Source: Psilocybe azurescens
Taxonomy: Eukaryota; Basidiomycota; Agaricomycetes; Agaricales; Agrocybaceae
NCBI GenBank assembly: GCA_023853785.1
Contig: JAJIRX010000680.1
Span: 150,526 to 214,525 of the forward strand
Length of the DNA stretch: 64,000 bases
Direction: 5' to 3'
Shown in pieces: positions 46,107 to 56,493 of the stretch. Both the position numbers and the translations under genes were made by a program. The notes beneath the pieces are model-generated. The model was not told the DNA's origin. It saw only the letters and a program-made list of their open reading frames with translations, and searched no databases. Position 1 is the first letter of the stretch. Every line of letters starts with the position of its first letter.

Positions 46107-47473
46107 ATGTCCCTTCCTTCCACAGTTGAGGCTATCACAATTCCCCATGTAAGCGAGATATGTTTTCAGTCTTTTAGCCATGACGACTCAGGGTCTGTGT
46201 AGACAGGGGGTGTGGAAGTGCTCGAGAAAACCACGATCCCATTTCCCAAAGTTAATCCTGGCGATATAGTTATCAAGGTAAGAGATCTGATAATCGGGCT
46301 TGGGATTTTTGCTGATTTCCATCCAATAGGTTGAATACTTTGGTGTCAACTTCATAGATACATACTATAGGTAAAGCTGATGATGTCACTCGCGACTTCG
46401 CGAACTGACCGTGTATTTTTGCAAGGCAAGGGTTGTACAAGTACACGTCTTTCCCCGCCATCATAGGAAAGGAGACCTCCGGTACAATTGTTGCATTGCC
46501 AACCGATGAAACTGTGCTCGCTAATGAGACCTACAAAAAGCAAGGATATAAGGTTGGCGGGAAGGTTGCTGCCGTAAGTCTTCTCCCAACATCTATTTAG
46601 ATAAACTTCGATTTACAGACCTTCAAACAAACTAGGATTTCCTTGGGTCCCATGCTACATACATCTCTGTACCTTGGAAATTTGTTTATCCCGTTCCCGA
46701 CACTCTATCGACCAAGGTGGCTGCCGCGGCAGCCCTTCAAGGCCTGACGGCAGTCACCTTTTCGAGGAGGCGTATAAGGTTAAGAAGGGAGACACTATCC
46801 TCGTACACACCGTTGCAGGTGGATTGGGATTACTTTTCGCACAACTTGGGAAACGCATCGGTGCCACGGTCATTGGAACGACGTCCATGCCCGCAAAAGC
46901 AGAACTTGCGAAGCAGAACGGAGCTGACTATGTTATTTTATATCCTGTGGAGGATACTGTGGCAAGAGTATTAGAACTCACAAACGGTGAGGGCGTGGAT
47001 GCCGTCTTCGACGGTGTTGGCAAAGACACGTATGCAACGTTGTTGACGCTCCGCAATTTTACATGACTGATATGCTGCGTTCCCATCCCAGATTCGATAA
47101 TAATTTCAAGCTGATCAAGCGCAAGGGCACCATCGTCTCCGTTGGAAATGCTTCTGGCGCTGTCCCGCCATTTTCTATTCCTAGGCTTGTGGAAAAGAAC
47201 GTCAAATTGCTTCGTCCAACGTGAGATTTCAAATCTCTTCTTGATGGAATGTCCCTAACCGTGTTCTTATCAAATAGGATGAGTAACTATGTTTTCACCC
47301 CAGAAGAAGCTGCACACTATGGCAAGGTTCTCTTTGATCTTGTGGAGAGCGGCGAGCTCAAGATCAAAATATACAACGAATATCCTTTCACCGTAGAGGG
47401 AGTGAGGCAAGCGCAAAGTGACCTCACTGCTGCCGGAGGGAAGACGACTGGGAAATTGCTGATCAAAGTATAA
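46107..47473 (+). CDS. NADPH:quinone oxidoreductase (zeta-crystallin-like MDR)
   Basis: Medium-chain dehydrogenase/reductase without catalytic zinc ligands, like yeast Zta1. After MSLPSTVEAITIPHTGGVEV the domain reads VNPGDIVIKVEYFGVNFIDT, FPAIIGKETSGTI and AAAALQGLTAVTF. The nucleotide fold is ILVHTVAGGLGLLFAQLGK, followed by NGADYVILYP, GVDAVFDGVGKDTFDNNFKL and VSVGNASGAVPPF, ending GKTTGKLLIKV at TAA 47471-47473. Seven or so exons are separated by short introns. TTTT 46759-46762 lacks one T before EEAYKVKKGD. It reduces quinones with one-electron chemistry in relatives. No neighbouring pathway partners. Confidence 0.9.
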
Positions 47474-48136
47474 AGGTAAACACAATGTTGTTGGATCCGA
47501 CATAGCTCTTGGCCCCCTGGAATGATTTATGGCGAATGATGGAGGATAAAATACAAAGATGATAGATACAACCGGGCAATGAATACTCAAGCACGATTAC
47601 TGCGTTGCTTTGGCACAACGTTATATTGTAACAAACACTGCTGGCAACAGATTATTTAGGGCGACTAAAAATGATTGAAAAAATTAATTAAACGTGTTTG
47701 TGTTTTTTTCGACCATTTTGCCGATCATAAAATGTATCTAAAAGTCTTTCTTGTTGGCATCTATAAATGCCTGTTAAAGGTAACTTTTATGTCCTAATTT
47801 TAGCGGCAAAAAGACTTTACATTTATATATAATTTTGACTGTATATGGATTTGACTGACACGCTCAGTTTGTTCACTATTGTCTCGTGCAACAATTGAAG
47901 AATGTTTTGGAACAACAAATTTCTTAATATGTCTTAAATTTTACAAAAGATTTATCAAACATCAAAAATGAATTATTTCTGGAAAAGTTTTCCAGAGTGG
48001 ACAATTGTACAAAATTGAAGTATTTATAAAAGGAAATAATAAATCGCACGCTGAGGCCCTCGCTGACAGTGGCGATAAGCGGGTACATCTCAGCAGCGGG
48101 TTGACAAGAGATTGTCCACAAGGGACTATATAACAA
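47474..48136. other. A/T-rich intergenic region
   Basis: Low-complexity A/T-rich sequence at the transition to the repeat-rich part of the window. Short minus-strand frames are not convincing. Confidence 0.45.
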
Positions 48137-50791
48137 TTATGCCGCCAAGAAAAGAGCATTCGAGTCCGCATTAAGACGAGCAGTTGCTTTTCGCCAGGAA
48201 GCTGCACCTCTAAGCTTATTTCGCCAGAAATCCGGGGCCTCAGGTTGGGCAGTACCTTTTACAATGTCAGACAAACGGATTTGATACCATTCTTCATCCC
48301 ATTCCTGTCCAGTGTCCAAAATTGAGGCCATTTGCTTTCTGATTATTCCAATAAAGAGGCTTCGGCCACCAAGACTTGTGAACTAGTTGGTTGGGGGCAC
48401 ATCCTGGGGAAGAAGGTCATGTTAAAATTAATAAAATTATTAGAATAAAAATGAAAAACCTGTGTAGCACTTATGAAGTCCACAGATGACATCCATCTCC
48501 TCGTCGGTAAGCATATCATCCCAATAGACCGTCCCATCATTGGCCGTGAAGTGGTGGCCAAGGTGATGTTCAGTGACTGCAGGCGATGGGCCAAAGCAGG
48601 CAGAATCAATGCCAATATGTTCCTTCGCGAAGGCGGCTGAGGAGGCCACCAGCAAGCAATGCAGCTCGTCCGCGCGAAGATGACAGGAGTCGTCGGCGGT
48701 GCTGTATATAGACGTCGTAGTCCTTTTTGAGAAAATATACCCCGGAGCACGGATAGGCACAAGATTTCGGTTGGCCTGGAGTCCAACAGAAGGTTGATCG
48801 TGAAGTGGGATTAACGTGTGGAATGACACACCCATTTCCAGGAGGCAGCGTGCGAGTGAAGTTGAAGAATGTTTTTGAGGACTGAGTAGAAGGCGGAACA
48901 CCTTGACTGCGTCTGTAGCAGTTTTCAGAGCAATTGTCCAGGGAGTCTTCAGTTCAAGGCGGCTTCCCGAAGAACGAAAGATCGCCAACCTTCTCAAAGA
49001 GAAGCCTCAAAGCTATAACATCAAGAGCAATGGGACATTGACTTTTGAGATCATAGATGGCAGGCGGTGGGCCATTGGCCGTTTGGAGGCCCTGAAGAAA
49101 CTCGAAACATGATAGGCCGAAGTCGACTGGTGGAGGGTTAAAATCCCCGGCACGAAGCCCCACAGTCTTGACGAAATCGTTCCACCTTGCCTTGTCGGGG
49201 GGTAGAGGGATTTAGAGGAACAGCAATGAGGGGTCGATAGCCATAGTGAGCCGAAAGGTATGCGACGATGTCCACCGCTTGGGAGGGAATAAGATCAAGT
49301 CCGTTTTCACTCTCGTTCGACAGGGGCGCTGGTAATGGGACGACACCCGCATACGCATGGACGCGTTGAGCAACAAATTCCTCGACTTTTTCTGCTGAGA
49401 ATCCGGAGACTCGTCCTCGTCGTAAGAATGAGGAGCAGGTGGAACGTCCTCGCCGTAAAAGTCCAAGTCGTTCTCCTCATAAGCAAGTTCTTCCGGAGTC
49501 GCAAAGTACTCGCAAAGATCCCATTCATTTTGGACAGAGTCGTAGCGAGCTTGAGACCCCGGATGATCATCAATTCTGTCGGCACGTTCGCTTTTAAGAC
49601 CCTAGTGCGGACAAGGCACATGTCATCTTCGTCGCTCCAATCCCAAACAAAAACTTCTGCTGAAACAGTAGGAGGGTTCCTTTCTCGATTCAGGACGCAC
49701 TTCCCTCTCCTTCGGCGTCTCATTCGCAAGTCTTCGATCGTTGATGATCTTTCGGGCAGCGAAGAAAGATTCCCATGGCTTGGAGGCAAGATACGCGTCT
49801 CGGGCCTTATTGAATTCCAAGTCTTCAAGAATAGCAGATTTGGAGCGAGAAAGACTGGGTGGGGACAGCGGTTGCTCCTCCAAGGCGACAGGGTGTGGAG
49901 ATGGCAGAGAAGGTGGAGACGGAGACCTATAAACCATGGTCGTCGCGATTCTGAAGGTGCTCCGATGGGGGTTGAAGATAGCTGAAAGCGGGCGATATGT
50001 CTGATCTCGCTCGACTTTCGACCAACGATACCACACAGGTACGTCCCAAACGCAAAGCCATTTCGCAAGGTCAGCACCTTGGCCGCCTTTGCTGTTGAGA
50101 TCGACGAACGCTCCGGGCGCTGACGGGTCGGCTTCCAGAACGCACCCATTATGATATTATACAGCCCGCTGAGCCACGACTGATCTACTTTTTCCGAGGC
50201 AAGGAAGTTGAACCACTCCGGGACCTTCAGGGGTTGGGTACTCCTTCAATGCAGGCAATATAGAACGACAACAAGCCGATCCAAATGATGAACCAATCGC
50301 GTGCGCGTCCAATTCGATAGCGTGCGCCACGAGCGGTATAAAATACTTGATCGAAGCCAAGGAGAGAGGGCGAAGGGGGAGGAAATATGGTTTTAGCAGA
50401 TGACGGAAATTTTCCTTTAGGAGATGGATGATAACAATTAAAACGTCTTCCAGATAGTGCCACGCCGAGGATTTTGATTGTGAGAGCTGGTACCCTGTAC
50501 CCCAAGATGCGTCAACTTCATGAATGTCGTTAAGGTAGTCGCGAAGGTGGCCAAACGCATATCCTTCGAATGTCGGAATATTGGGGATAAAGCTCAAAAT
50601 CCATAGGCGTCGGTCCACCATTCAGGATCGTGATGCCGGTTGAGAGATGCGGCTCCAATGCTGAATGGATACGATCTCTTCTGATCTGGGACAGAAACGC
50701 GGCGTGAGCAGTTAGGTGAATAATAAATATCTCCGTCGCTGATGAAGGCCCTGCCCTCGGAATGGTCCAAACGTGAGGATTGTTGAGACAT
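48137..50791 (-). CDS. Large protein of an expanded basidiomycete family of unknown function
   Basis: A long, apparently intronless minus-strand gene starts at MSQQSSRLDHSEGRAFISDG (50789-50791) and ends LNADSNALFLAA at 48137. Landmarks in order: DPEWWTDAYGF, then IPTFEGYAFGHLRDYLNDIH, GCVLEADPSAPGAF, DVPVWYRWSKVERDQTY, LRRRRRG-like basic stretch, VQNEWDLCEYFATPEELAYE, SENGLDLIPSQAVDIVAYL, YDSVQNEW, MGVSFHTLIPLHDQ and SWWPKP near the C-terminus. I recognise this arrangement from repeated hypothetical proteins in Agaricomycetes, but no function is known to me. Several single-base frame changes interrupt it, for example AAAA 50596-50599, where one more base gives YGFLSFIPNIPTF. It lies at the edge of a transposon block and may be mobile-associated. 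Confidence 0.68.
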
Positions 50792-50873
50792 TGGTCTTTA
50801 AAACTCAAGATCAGCCTAAGAACTCGACGTATGACGGAAGGTCTCAAAAAACACTCACGAAGTTGAAGTTATG

Positions 50874-51066
50874 CCGTTTCAAGCCTGATTCAATCGAGAG
50901 CTGGCTGTACCGCAAGCTGAGGGATAGAAGTGCGGCCGTTTGAAGCCTGATTCAATCGAGAGTTGGCCGTATCGCGAGCTGAGGGATAGAGGAAATGCGG
51001 CCGTTTCGTAGCCTGATTCAATCGAGAGCTGGCCGTATCGCGAGCCGAGGGATAGAAGAAATGCGG
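50874..51066. repeat. Three-copy tandem repeat, unit about 62-66 bases
   Basis: AGCCTGATTCAATCGAGAG recurs at 50882, 50944 and 51010, each copy continuing TGGC.GTA.CGC.AGC.GAGGGATAGA. The copies differ at scattered positions, and the third has a few extra bases. Confidence 0.85.
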
Positions 51067-51120
51067 GCAAGCTAAACCGTGATTTGGACACCCAAATAAC
51101 AGCCAAGAGTCAAGGTTCAA

Positions 51121-51265
51121 ACAGGAGGAATAGCGTGTTTTGGGCACCCAAAACACACTTTGACAATTTGACGATGAAGGTGGGAGTTGAGAGGAATAGC
51201 GTGTTCTGGACACCCACAACACACTTTGACGATTTGACAATGAAGGTGAGAGTTGAGAGGAATGA
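51121..51265. repeat. Tandem repeat, unit 66 bases, each containing one palindromic 22-mer
   Basis: GGAATAGCGTGTT recurs at 51128 and 51194, exactly 66 bases apart, and a third partial unit begins with GAGAGGAATGAG near 51254. Each full unit carries one palindromic 22-mer followed by ACTTTGAC.ATTTGAC. Confidence 0.8.
51135..51222 (+). repeat. Palindromic 22-mers, CA orientation (2 copies)
   Basis: 51135-51156 has arms GTGTTTTGGG and CCCAAAACAC around a central CA. 51201-51222 has arms GTGTTCTGGA and CCCACAACAC around CA. These belong to the same family as the copies at 51496-51671, 55163, 59756-60015 and 60212-60449. Confidence 0.8.
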
Positions 51266-51354
51266 GTTCGTTTAAGCGTGTTTGTTTGAGATTGATCAAA
51301 GCTTTTGCCACACAAGGACAAGCACGCTCACGAAATCGAGAACGCATCACACGA

Positions 51355-51396
51355 TCACTTGATCAAAGCGTTGTCACACAAGCACAAATACGACGG
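51355..51396 (+). repeat. Left arm of a 42-base inverted repeat
   Basis: Matches the reverse complement of 55048-55089 at 34 of 42 positions, including the first 19 (TCACTTGATCAAAGCGTTG). A related direct copy (GATCAAAGC.TTTGCCACACAAG) starts near 51295. Confidence 0.75.
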
Positions 51397-51495
51397 AACG
51401 TGATGAGCGTGGTTTGGTTTAAAGGGAGAACCAAACATAGGGTGCGACTTCGGTGCGATCAACGTTTGATCAACAACCCATCTTCTCGCCACGGT

Positions 51496-51671
51496 GTGTC
51501 CTGGGTGTCCAGACCACACCGCGCTGAGGTTGTCCATACTGAGGTTGTGCTGTGGGTGTCCAGAGCACAACCTGCTCGACCATCCACTTGTGCTTATCGT
51601 GTTCTGGGTGTCCAGACCACACCACGCTGGGGTTGTCCATGCTGATGTTGTGCTGTGGGTGTCCGGAGCGC
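51496..51671 (+). repeat. Palindromic 22-mers, TG orientation (4 copies)
   Basis: Copies at 51496-51517, 51547-51568, 51599-51620 and 51650-51671 have a core CTGGGTGTCCAG-like centre with TG in the middle. The arms are imperfect here (GTGTTCTGGG against TCCAGACCAC, for instance). Spacing is a regular 51-52 bases. Confidence 0.78.
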
Positions 51672-51937
51672 GACATCACTGCTCGACTACCCAGCACTCA
51701 TGCTTATCGCTGCACCTTTTGATGTACCCTATACGCCCGTATGCTAGGTGCTCAGGTTCTTGCTTACGGTATGTACTGTCATATATCAACTATAAACGCG
51801 CATAGACACTTCTCAAGGAAAACGTATTCGATAGCTATGTACGCCCAAGCTTCACTACTCTTTGAACGCTGAAGCCACCTTGAACATTCTTGAAAGTTAG
51901 TGACGATACAATGGTGTTGCATTTGAACTCACCCTTT

Positions 51938-52721
51938 TCATTTTCTTTGCAGTCCTTGCGCCGGGCGGGCTGCCTCTGAGGTGTACTTAAGATGGAGCTT
52001 CAGCATGTCATGCACGGGCCAGTGTTTATTATACTCGTCTAAGACCCGGTACTCCTTTTTTAACTTCGGCCGCAGGATTTCCTTAATAAGTTTTTTGTTC
52101 TGTTTACTATAGCTTTTCGATAGATCCAGGTGCTTTTTCTTGGCTTGGTCGTGTACCAAATCCTTGCGGAATTCATCGGTAAGTTACAGGCATATGATCA
52201 AAATAAGCACTCACTACCACCGCTTCATAAGTTCTTTCACTCCAGGCCAGCTCTTCTTGCAAATTATAGCCCCCTGACCCAGGACGCCCCAGCCCTCGCC
52301 CCCCCTTAGGCTTGGGGATTAATTTAACAAGTTCGCTCCCAGATTCAAGTTCGTCTTCTTCATCTTCCTCATCTCCAGACTGAGAATCGGAGGAGTCGAC
52401 GTTCATATCCTCGTTAAATGCAACACGCTTAGGTGTAGGAGCCCTTCTCTGCGTTGTGCTGTGCTGAATGGTTTCCGGAGTTTTAGATCGTCTCTGTGCC
52501 GATAAGTATACAATATCTGGGATTGTAGAGCTCTCTCTGTGGCCGATCGCTTCCCTGGCTTGACGATAAGGGAGGAAAACTCCATTCTTCGTGCGATCTT
52601 CGGCAGGTGAGGAAATGTCCTGGGCGAGAAGACGATCCTGCGAGTGATGAGCGGCTTGTGTCGTGTGATGTGCGCATCCATGGTATGTGGTTTGAGTTGT
52701 GTATTGCTTGATCCATCTCAT
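51938..52721 (-). CDS. Conserved hypothetical protein of repeat-rich basidiomycete regions
   Basis: Two minus-strand exons. The first (52173-52721) is disordered and charged, with acidic low complexity (SGDEEDEEDELESGSELV) and GRPGSGGYNLQEELAWSERT. The second reads DLVHDQAKKKHLDLSKSYSK and YNKHWPVHDMLKLHLKYTSE. The GYNL...LAW and WPV.DM..L.LKY pattern recurs in many Agaricomycete hypothetical proteins, often near transposons (recollection, not checked). The C-terminus may be frameshifted near 51970 (ARPAQG or ARRRKDCKE). Function unknown; the C-terminal part looks helical and could be DNA-binding. Confidence 0.5.
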
Positions 52722-52901
52722 TTATATTCCTAGGCATACTCATTACTTTGTTCTACCCTCGCTACCTTGTATTTTTCAAACAGCCTCGTAAGCATATATT
52801 CGCTATTGTTCTTTCGCCTATAGTGACTCCGTATATCGTTCCCAAATGGGGTAGGTATCCAAGCAGGTCAAGCGGGGTGGAGCAGTCCGCTCAACATTGT
52901 C

Positions 52902-54837
52902 GTCATGGACATCAAGACAATTAGCGTTACATTCACAATAGGCTTCCTTGCATAAGTATGCTGCCCATTGGCCAAAGTTAGTCGCCATCGCTCTCATTAC
53001 CAGTACTACTCATGCTTATCACTCTTTTGCTCAAAGGCTTCAAGCACTTTTGAAGGCCCCACGTAACAATGTGAGTAAAAATCTCTTCTCTTCTAATGTT
53101 ATTTAACCAAGTACGCAGGTTTATACCAAATATGCACGGTTTTCGGGTCTTAAAGGGCCTATAAACTGCTTATCATTCAGTCATGATGGAGCGCTGCTAG
53201 CCAGCGGTGGTAAGATGCCCTCGTGTTGTATCGTGTTATTGCATACATGCTAATGCAAAATTTATAGGTGATGATGAAATAGTTCGTATTTTGGGATGTT
53301 TCGACTAGAAAATGCAAAGAAGTCCTTGAGGACCCTGGTCAACGATGGGGCCAGATTACATGTTTGGTCTGGCTAGGGGTAAAGTCAAGGAAGATTTGCA
53401 ACACCTAGCTTTCGGAACTGGGCGTGGCTTTCTTATCATCTTCTGCCAGAACCGTACGAATGTAAGCATTTAGCCTCTACACTTGGGAAAATATACTAAC
53501 TCGAAACAAAGACTGCGATGGTTGAGATTGCCACTACACGGGTATTTGCTCCTAGCGATCCTATTGAAGCAGTAGACTACGATATTCAAACATCACGTTT
53601 GGCTATCAGTAGTCACCATGGCAATGTTACCTTGTACGAAGTCGGAAGAAATGGTGAGATCTTTTTCTGTAGACAATGCGGCAGCGACTTATGATGATAT
53701 AGGGACAATGTTACAGCTCTGGACCTTCAATGTGGAGAGCGACGGAAATACCTACATAGCTAGCTCTGTCCGCTTTTATGACTCGGGGGGGCTGTAAGCT
53801 TTTAATTTTGTTCTAGAAACTGGGGAAATGTAAGACGATACTTTAATTAATGAGACATTCATATTTATTATTCTTTCAACTTTGGCAGGATTTGTCGAAA
53901 TGTCGAGTCTGGGAGGGAGGACTGGCGGAAGGTCTTGAAGTCTGGAGTGTGAGCATGATCTTTTGATATCATATGTCAATGCTGACCTCTTATGAAGTGG
54001 CCACGCTGACATTAGCCTGGATGGGCAATTACTTCTCATAGAGAATCTTGCAAAAGGGTTTGATCTATACCATTTACCACGCTCATCACCTTCACATAGC
54101 TTTCCCATATTCACAAAGAAACGATGCATCAAAGATGGTGTTTTTGCTGAAGGATCGTCAGTTGTGGTCTGTGGAAGTGATCATGGCAAAATATACACAT
54201 TTTCTTTGTCCTCTCCTGAACCGAAACAGATATTAAAGCAAGCTGGTAAAAATACAGAAATACAGACCATATGCGTGAGTGCAAATGTTTTATCCAAAAG
54301 CCTGGTATTGACTTGTATTAGACAACATCCACCAAAGATTGTCATCTTATAGCCAGTGGCGCTTCCCTTGAATGCTCTGATATTGTGATATGGGAAAAAC
54401 CAGTAAGCTCACTCCTTATTGTCAAGAACTATGCTTACATTCAATAGTCCACGCGTTCAGAAAACAGGCCCAAAATAACGTGATACCATCGAAGCAATCA
54501 TTATGGTCCTGAATTTCTTTATCATTTTTATCATTGCGTATTGGTCTTCAGGAATCTGGTTACCATATTCACTAAAGGTTTGTATGCACAAAATTACTCT
54601 ATTATTCTTGCTAATTTATGGGATAAGATGGCTCAAAGTGCCTTAAGCACTATGAATGCCACGATAAACCGGGGTTTTGAACCACAAGTTCATACCAGCA
54701 ATGCCAGATATTCAACCTGGGATCCAAATGATATGCGGGTTCATGTTGGTATGATTGTCCAGGATGATGATGATGATGAAGAGTTGTGGAATGATCAAGC
54801 AGAGTGGAATCGTTGGAATAGTTTGGATACACTTTGA
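52902..54837 (+). CDS. WD40-repeat protein with C-terminal membrane segment, multi-exon
   Basis: Recognisable beta-propeller segments are spread over many exons: ARFSGLKGPINCLSFSHDGA, LLASGGDDEIVRIWD (after one T is removed near 53290), RWGQITCLVWLG, LAFGTGRGFLIIFCQ, RLAISSHHGNVTLYEVGR, LWTFNVESDGNTY, ISLDGQLLLIENLAKGFDLY, SSVVVCGSDHGKIYTF and ASLECSDIVIWEKP. A hydrophobic stretch (VLNFFIIFIIAYWSSGIWL) and an acidic C-terminal exon (QDDDDDEELWNDQAEWNRWN) ending at TGA 54835-54837 may belong to it. The start is uncertain (ATG 52902 is only a candidate) and several frame changes occur, so decay is possible. Similar WD40/TM proteins are expanded in mushrooms. Role unknown. Confidence 0.5.
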
Positions 54838-54876
54838 ATAGCTTGAATACACTTTGAATAGTTTGGATACACTTTG
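54817..54876. repeat. Three-copy 20-base tandem repeat
   Basis: Unit AATAGTTTGGATACACTTTG at 54817, 54837 (with AGCTTGAA variant) and 54857. It overlaps the end of the WD40-gene reading frame, so the stop codon sits inside the repeat. Confidence 0.85.
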
Positions 54877-54976
54877 AATATTAATTATTTAAATTTAAAT
54901 TTTTTTTTTTTTGAGGTCGCTGATTTGAATACTATCTAACTCCATCTGATTCTACAATGCCTTCTGGTACTGAACT

Positions 54977-55034
54977 GTACTCCTTATTTCTCTTTGTTGT
55001 ATTGTCGACAACAAAGAGAAATAAAGAGGAGTAC
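54977..55034. repeat. Long foldback hairpin
   Basis: GTACTCCTTATTTCTC continuing to TTTGTTGT (54977-55000) is followed by a 7-base loop and a right arm ACAACAAAGAGAAATAA...GGAGTAC (55008-55034). The arms are complementary along the whole left arm, with one 3-base bulge (AGA) in the right arm. Confidence 0.85.
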
Positions 55035-55047
55035 ATATCAAGAGATT

Positions 55048-55089
55048 CCGTGTGTGTTGTGCTTGCATGGCAACGCTTTGATCAAGTGA
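55048..55089 (-). repeat. Right arm of a 42-base inverted repeat
   Basis: Its reverse complement matches 51355-51396 at 34 of 42 positions, suggesting the ends of an element of about 3.7 kb enclosing the 51.9-54.8 kb genes. Confidence 0.75.
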
Positions 55090-55162
55090 CCTAACTTGGT
55101 CAACATTGTCTAATCAACCCGCTTTAACCCGCCTCTCTCTAACCCCGCTTCTCACTCAATGT

Positions 55163-55182
55163 TGTTCTGGGTGCCCAGAACA
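55163..55182 (+). repeat. Palindromic 20-mer, TG orientation
   Basis: TGTTCTGGG, TG, CCCAGAACA. The preceding 45 bases (CCCGC, CTCTCTCTAACCC, ACTCAATGT) match those before the copy at 60212. Confidence 0.85.
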
Positions 55183-55305
55183 GTATTGTAATATGTGTTC
55201 TTATTGGAATTATCATCTCTTTGCATTGAAACTTGGTGATTGCATTGATATAACTTAAAGAGAGCTACTACGTGACCACCAGGGCCTCTTAGAACATCCT
55301 ACTGG

Positions 55306-55887
55306 TCACCATCTGCTAAAATAGAACATTGTCGGTGCATCTCCAATCAAATCTTGCTCGACTTCTGCAAGAAACCTGGACCATAGACATGGTAAGTCTT
55401 CAAAAATGTAGTATTATGCTGGTACTTACTTTTTAACCACATATGCAACTCGTTTTGCATCCTTACCTCTCATATCAACAGGATATAGAGGATTACGCTT
55501 TCCGATGCGCAGGACATAGAGGTCTCCTCTCCACTGCACCCCCAACTTTCTGAGTGCTTTCGGGTTTCTTCTTCAGTCCAATCAACTGCTTCTTGCACGA
55601 TATCTGAAAGGGATGGGATTGGCTACCTTCCAAGAGAGTAACAGCGAAGTTGTAAATCTTGGCATTTGCGACTTGATCTTTGAAAATCTGATGTGTTTGT
55701 TGAAGTAATGTAGTCCTATTATCATCCCGAGCAATAAAGGGAGAGAAAAATGGCTTTGCGACGTCGTGACGGAAAAGGCGACCAGTATAGGCATAATGTT
55801 TTGCCTAATAACTGTAAGTATGACTGTATGACACTCCATCGTCGTACTCACTTTCGGAGACTTGTGGATAGGCTTCTTATGTGGCAT
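55306..55887 (-). CDS. Hypothetical protein of an expanded basidiomycete family
   Basis: Three minus-strand exons: MPHKKPIHKSPK joined to AKHYAYTGRLFRHDVAKPFF, then SPFIARDDNRTTLLQQTHQ, FAVTLLEGSQSHPFQISCKK, QWRGDLYVLRIGKRNPLYPV and DAKRVAYVVKK. A last exon follows: RFLAEVEQDLIGDAPTMFYF, SRW and TGA (55306-55308). One extra base sits in the plus-strand CCCCC 55539-55543 (minus-strand GGGGG); removing it joins KVG to VQWRGDLY. With that repair the small protein (about 140 residues) reads through cleanly. I know of no function. It is compact, without signal peptide or membrane segment, and lies between the inverted-repeat arm and the coiled-coil gene. Confidence 0.55.
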
Positions 55888-56493
55888 GGCAGCACAGATT
55901 ACTATTGGAGGGAGTAGTGTTATTGGAGCTTTGAGTTTTCGATCTCTTAAAAGTATTGGATTGGTTGTGAGCGGTATTCAAGTGAAATAAATTTATTCCA
56001 AGCCACTCAACAATAAAGTTGCCATAGTAGAGGCCCCTGTTCAAATAAGAATTGGAGAATACTACTGGTGAATGGAGTTAATTAGCTATTGTAGATGTGC
56101 TGAGCACCCTACTGGCGTAATTAGCACCCCGCCACCATCAGCCACTCAATTGAATTCAGTTCATACCGATGATGAGTTTACTCCAATAATTTCAACGTGT
56201 CTAAGCATCTAAGCCATATCGAACTTAACAATTAGCAAAACTCCAAGCATTGAGTACAGAGGATAGATACTACCGGAACTTAGCTATTGTAGATGCGCGA
56301 TTTTCGAAGGCTCATGTATTGGACTCTTTATGAGCTGCTCAACAATACAGTTGCCATAGTACTTGAGCTAGTGGGGTCAGACAATTCAGTAAATGGAGCG
56401 AAGTGGAGTTCAGTAATGGCACCTGTGCATTTTGAAGCGGACTAATCACCAATAAGTAAATACCCGCATGGGCATCACATTCACTCCGGCCAC
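55888..56493. other. Intergenic region in the repeat-rich block
   Basis: A partial direct repeat is visible: AGCTATTGTAGATG and CAACAATA.AGTTGCCATAGTA each occur twice (near 56085/56283 and 56011/56341). No gene. Confidence 0.5.

Larger units (their letters stand above)
50792..51937. other. Repeat-rich non-coding block
   Basis: No gene. It contains a 62-66-base tandem repeat, a 66-base tandem repeat, six near-palindromic 22-mers and one arm of an inverted repeat, all listed separately. Frames here simply read through repeats. Confidence 0.7.
54838..55305. other. Non-coding junction with hairpin and inverted-repeat arm
   Basis: Contains the remainder of the 20-base tandem repeat, a poly-T tract (54899-54912), a long hairpin, the right arm of the 42-base inverted repeat and one palindromic 20-mer, listed separately. 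Confidence 0.6.

Noticed and set aside
49335..49985. 216-codon plus-strand open frame
   Set aside because: Antisense to the conserved large minus-strand gene, with basic low-complexity composition; a shadow frame.
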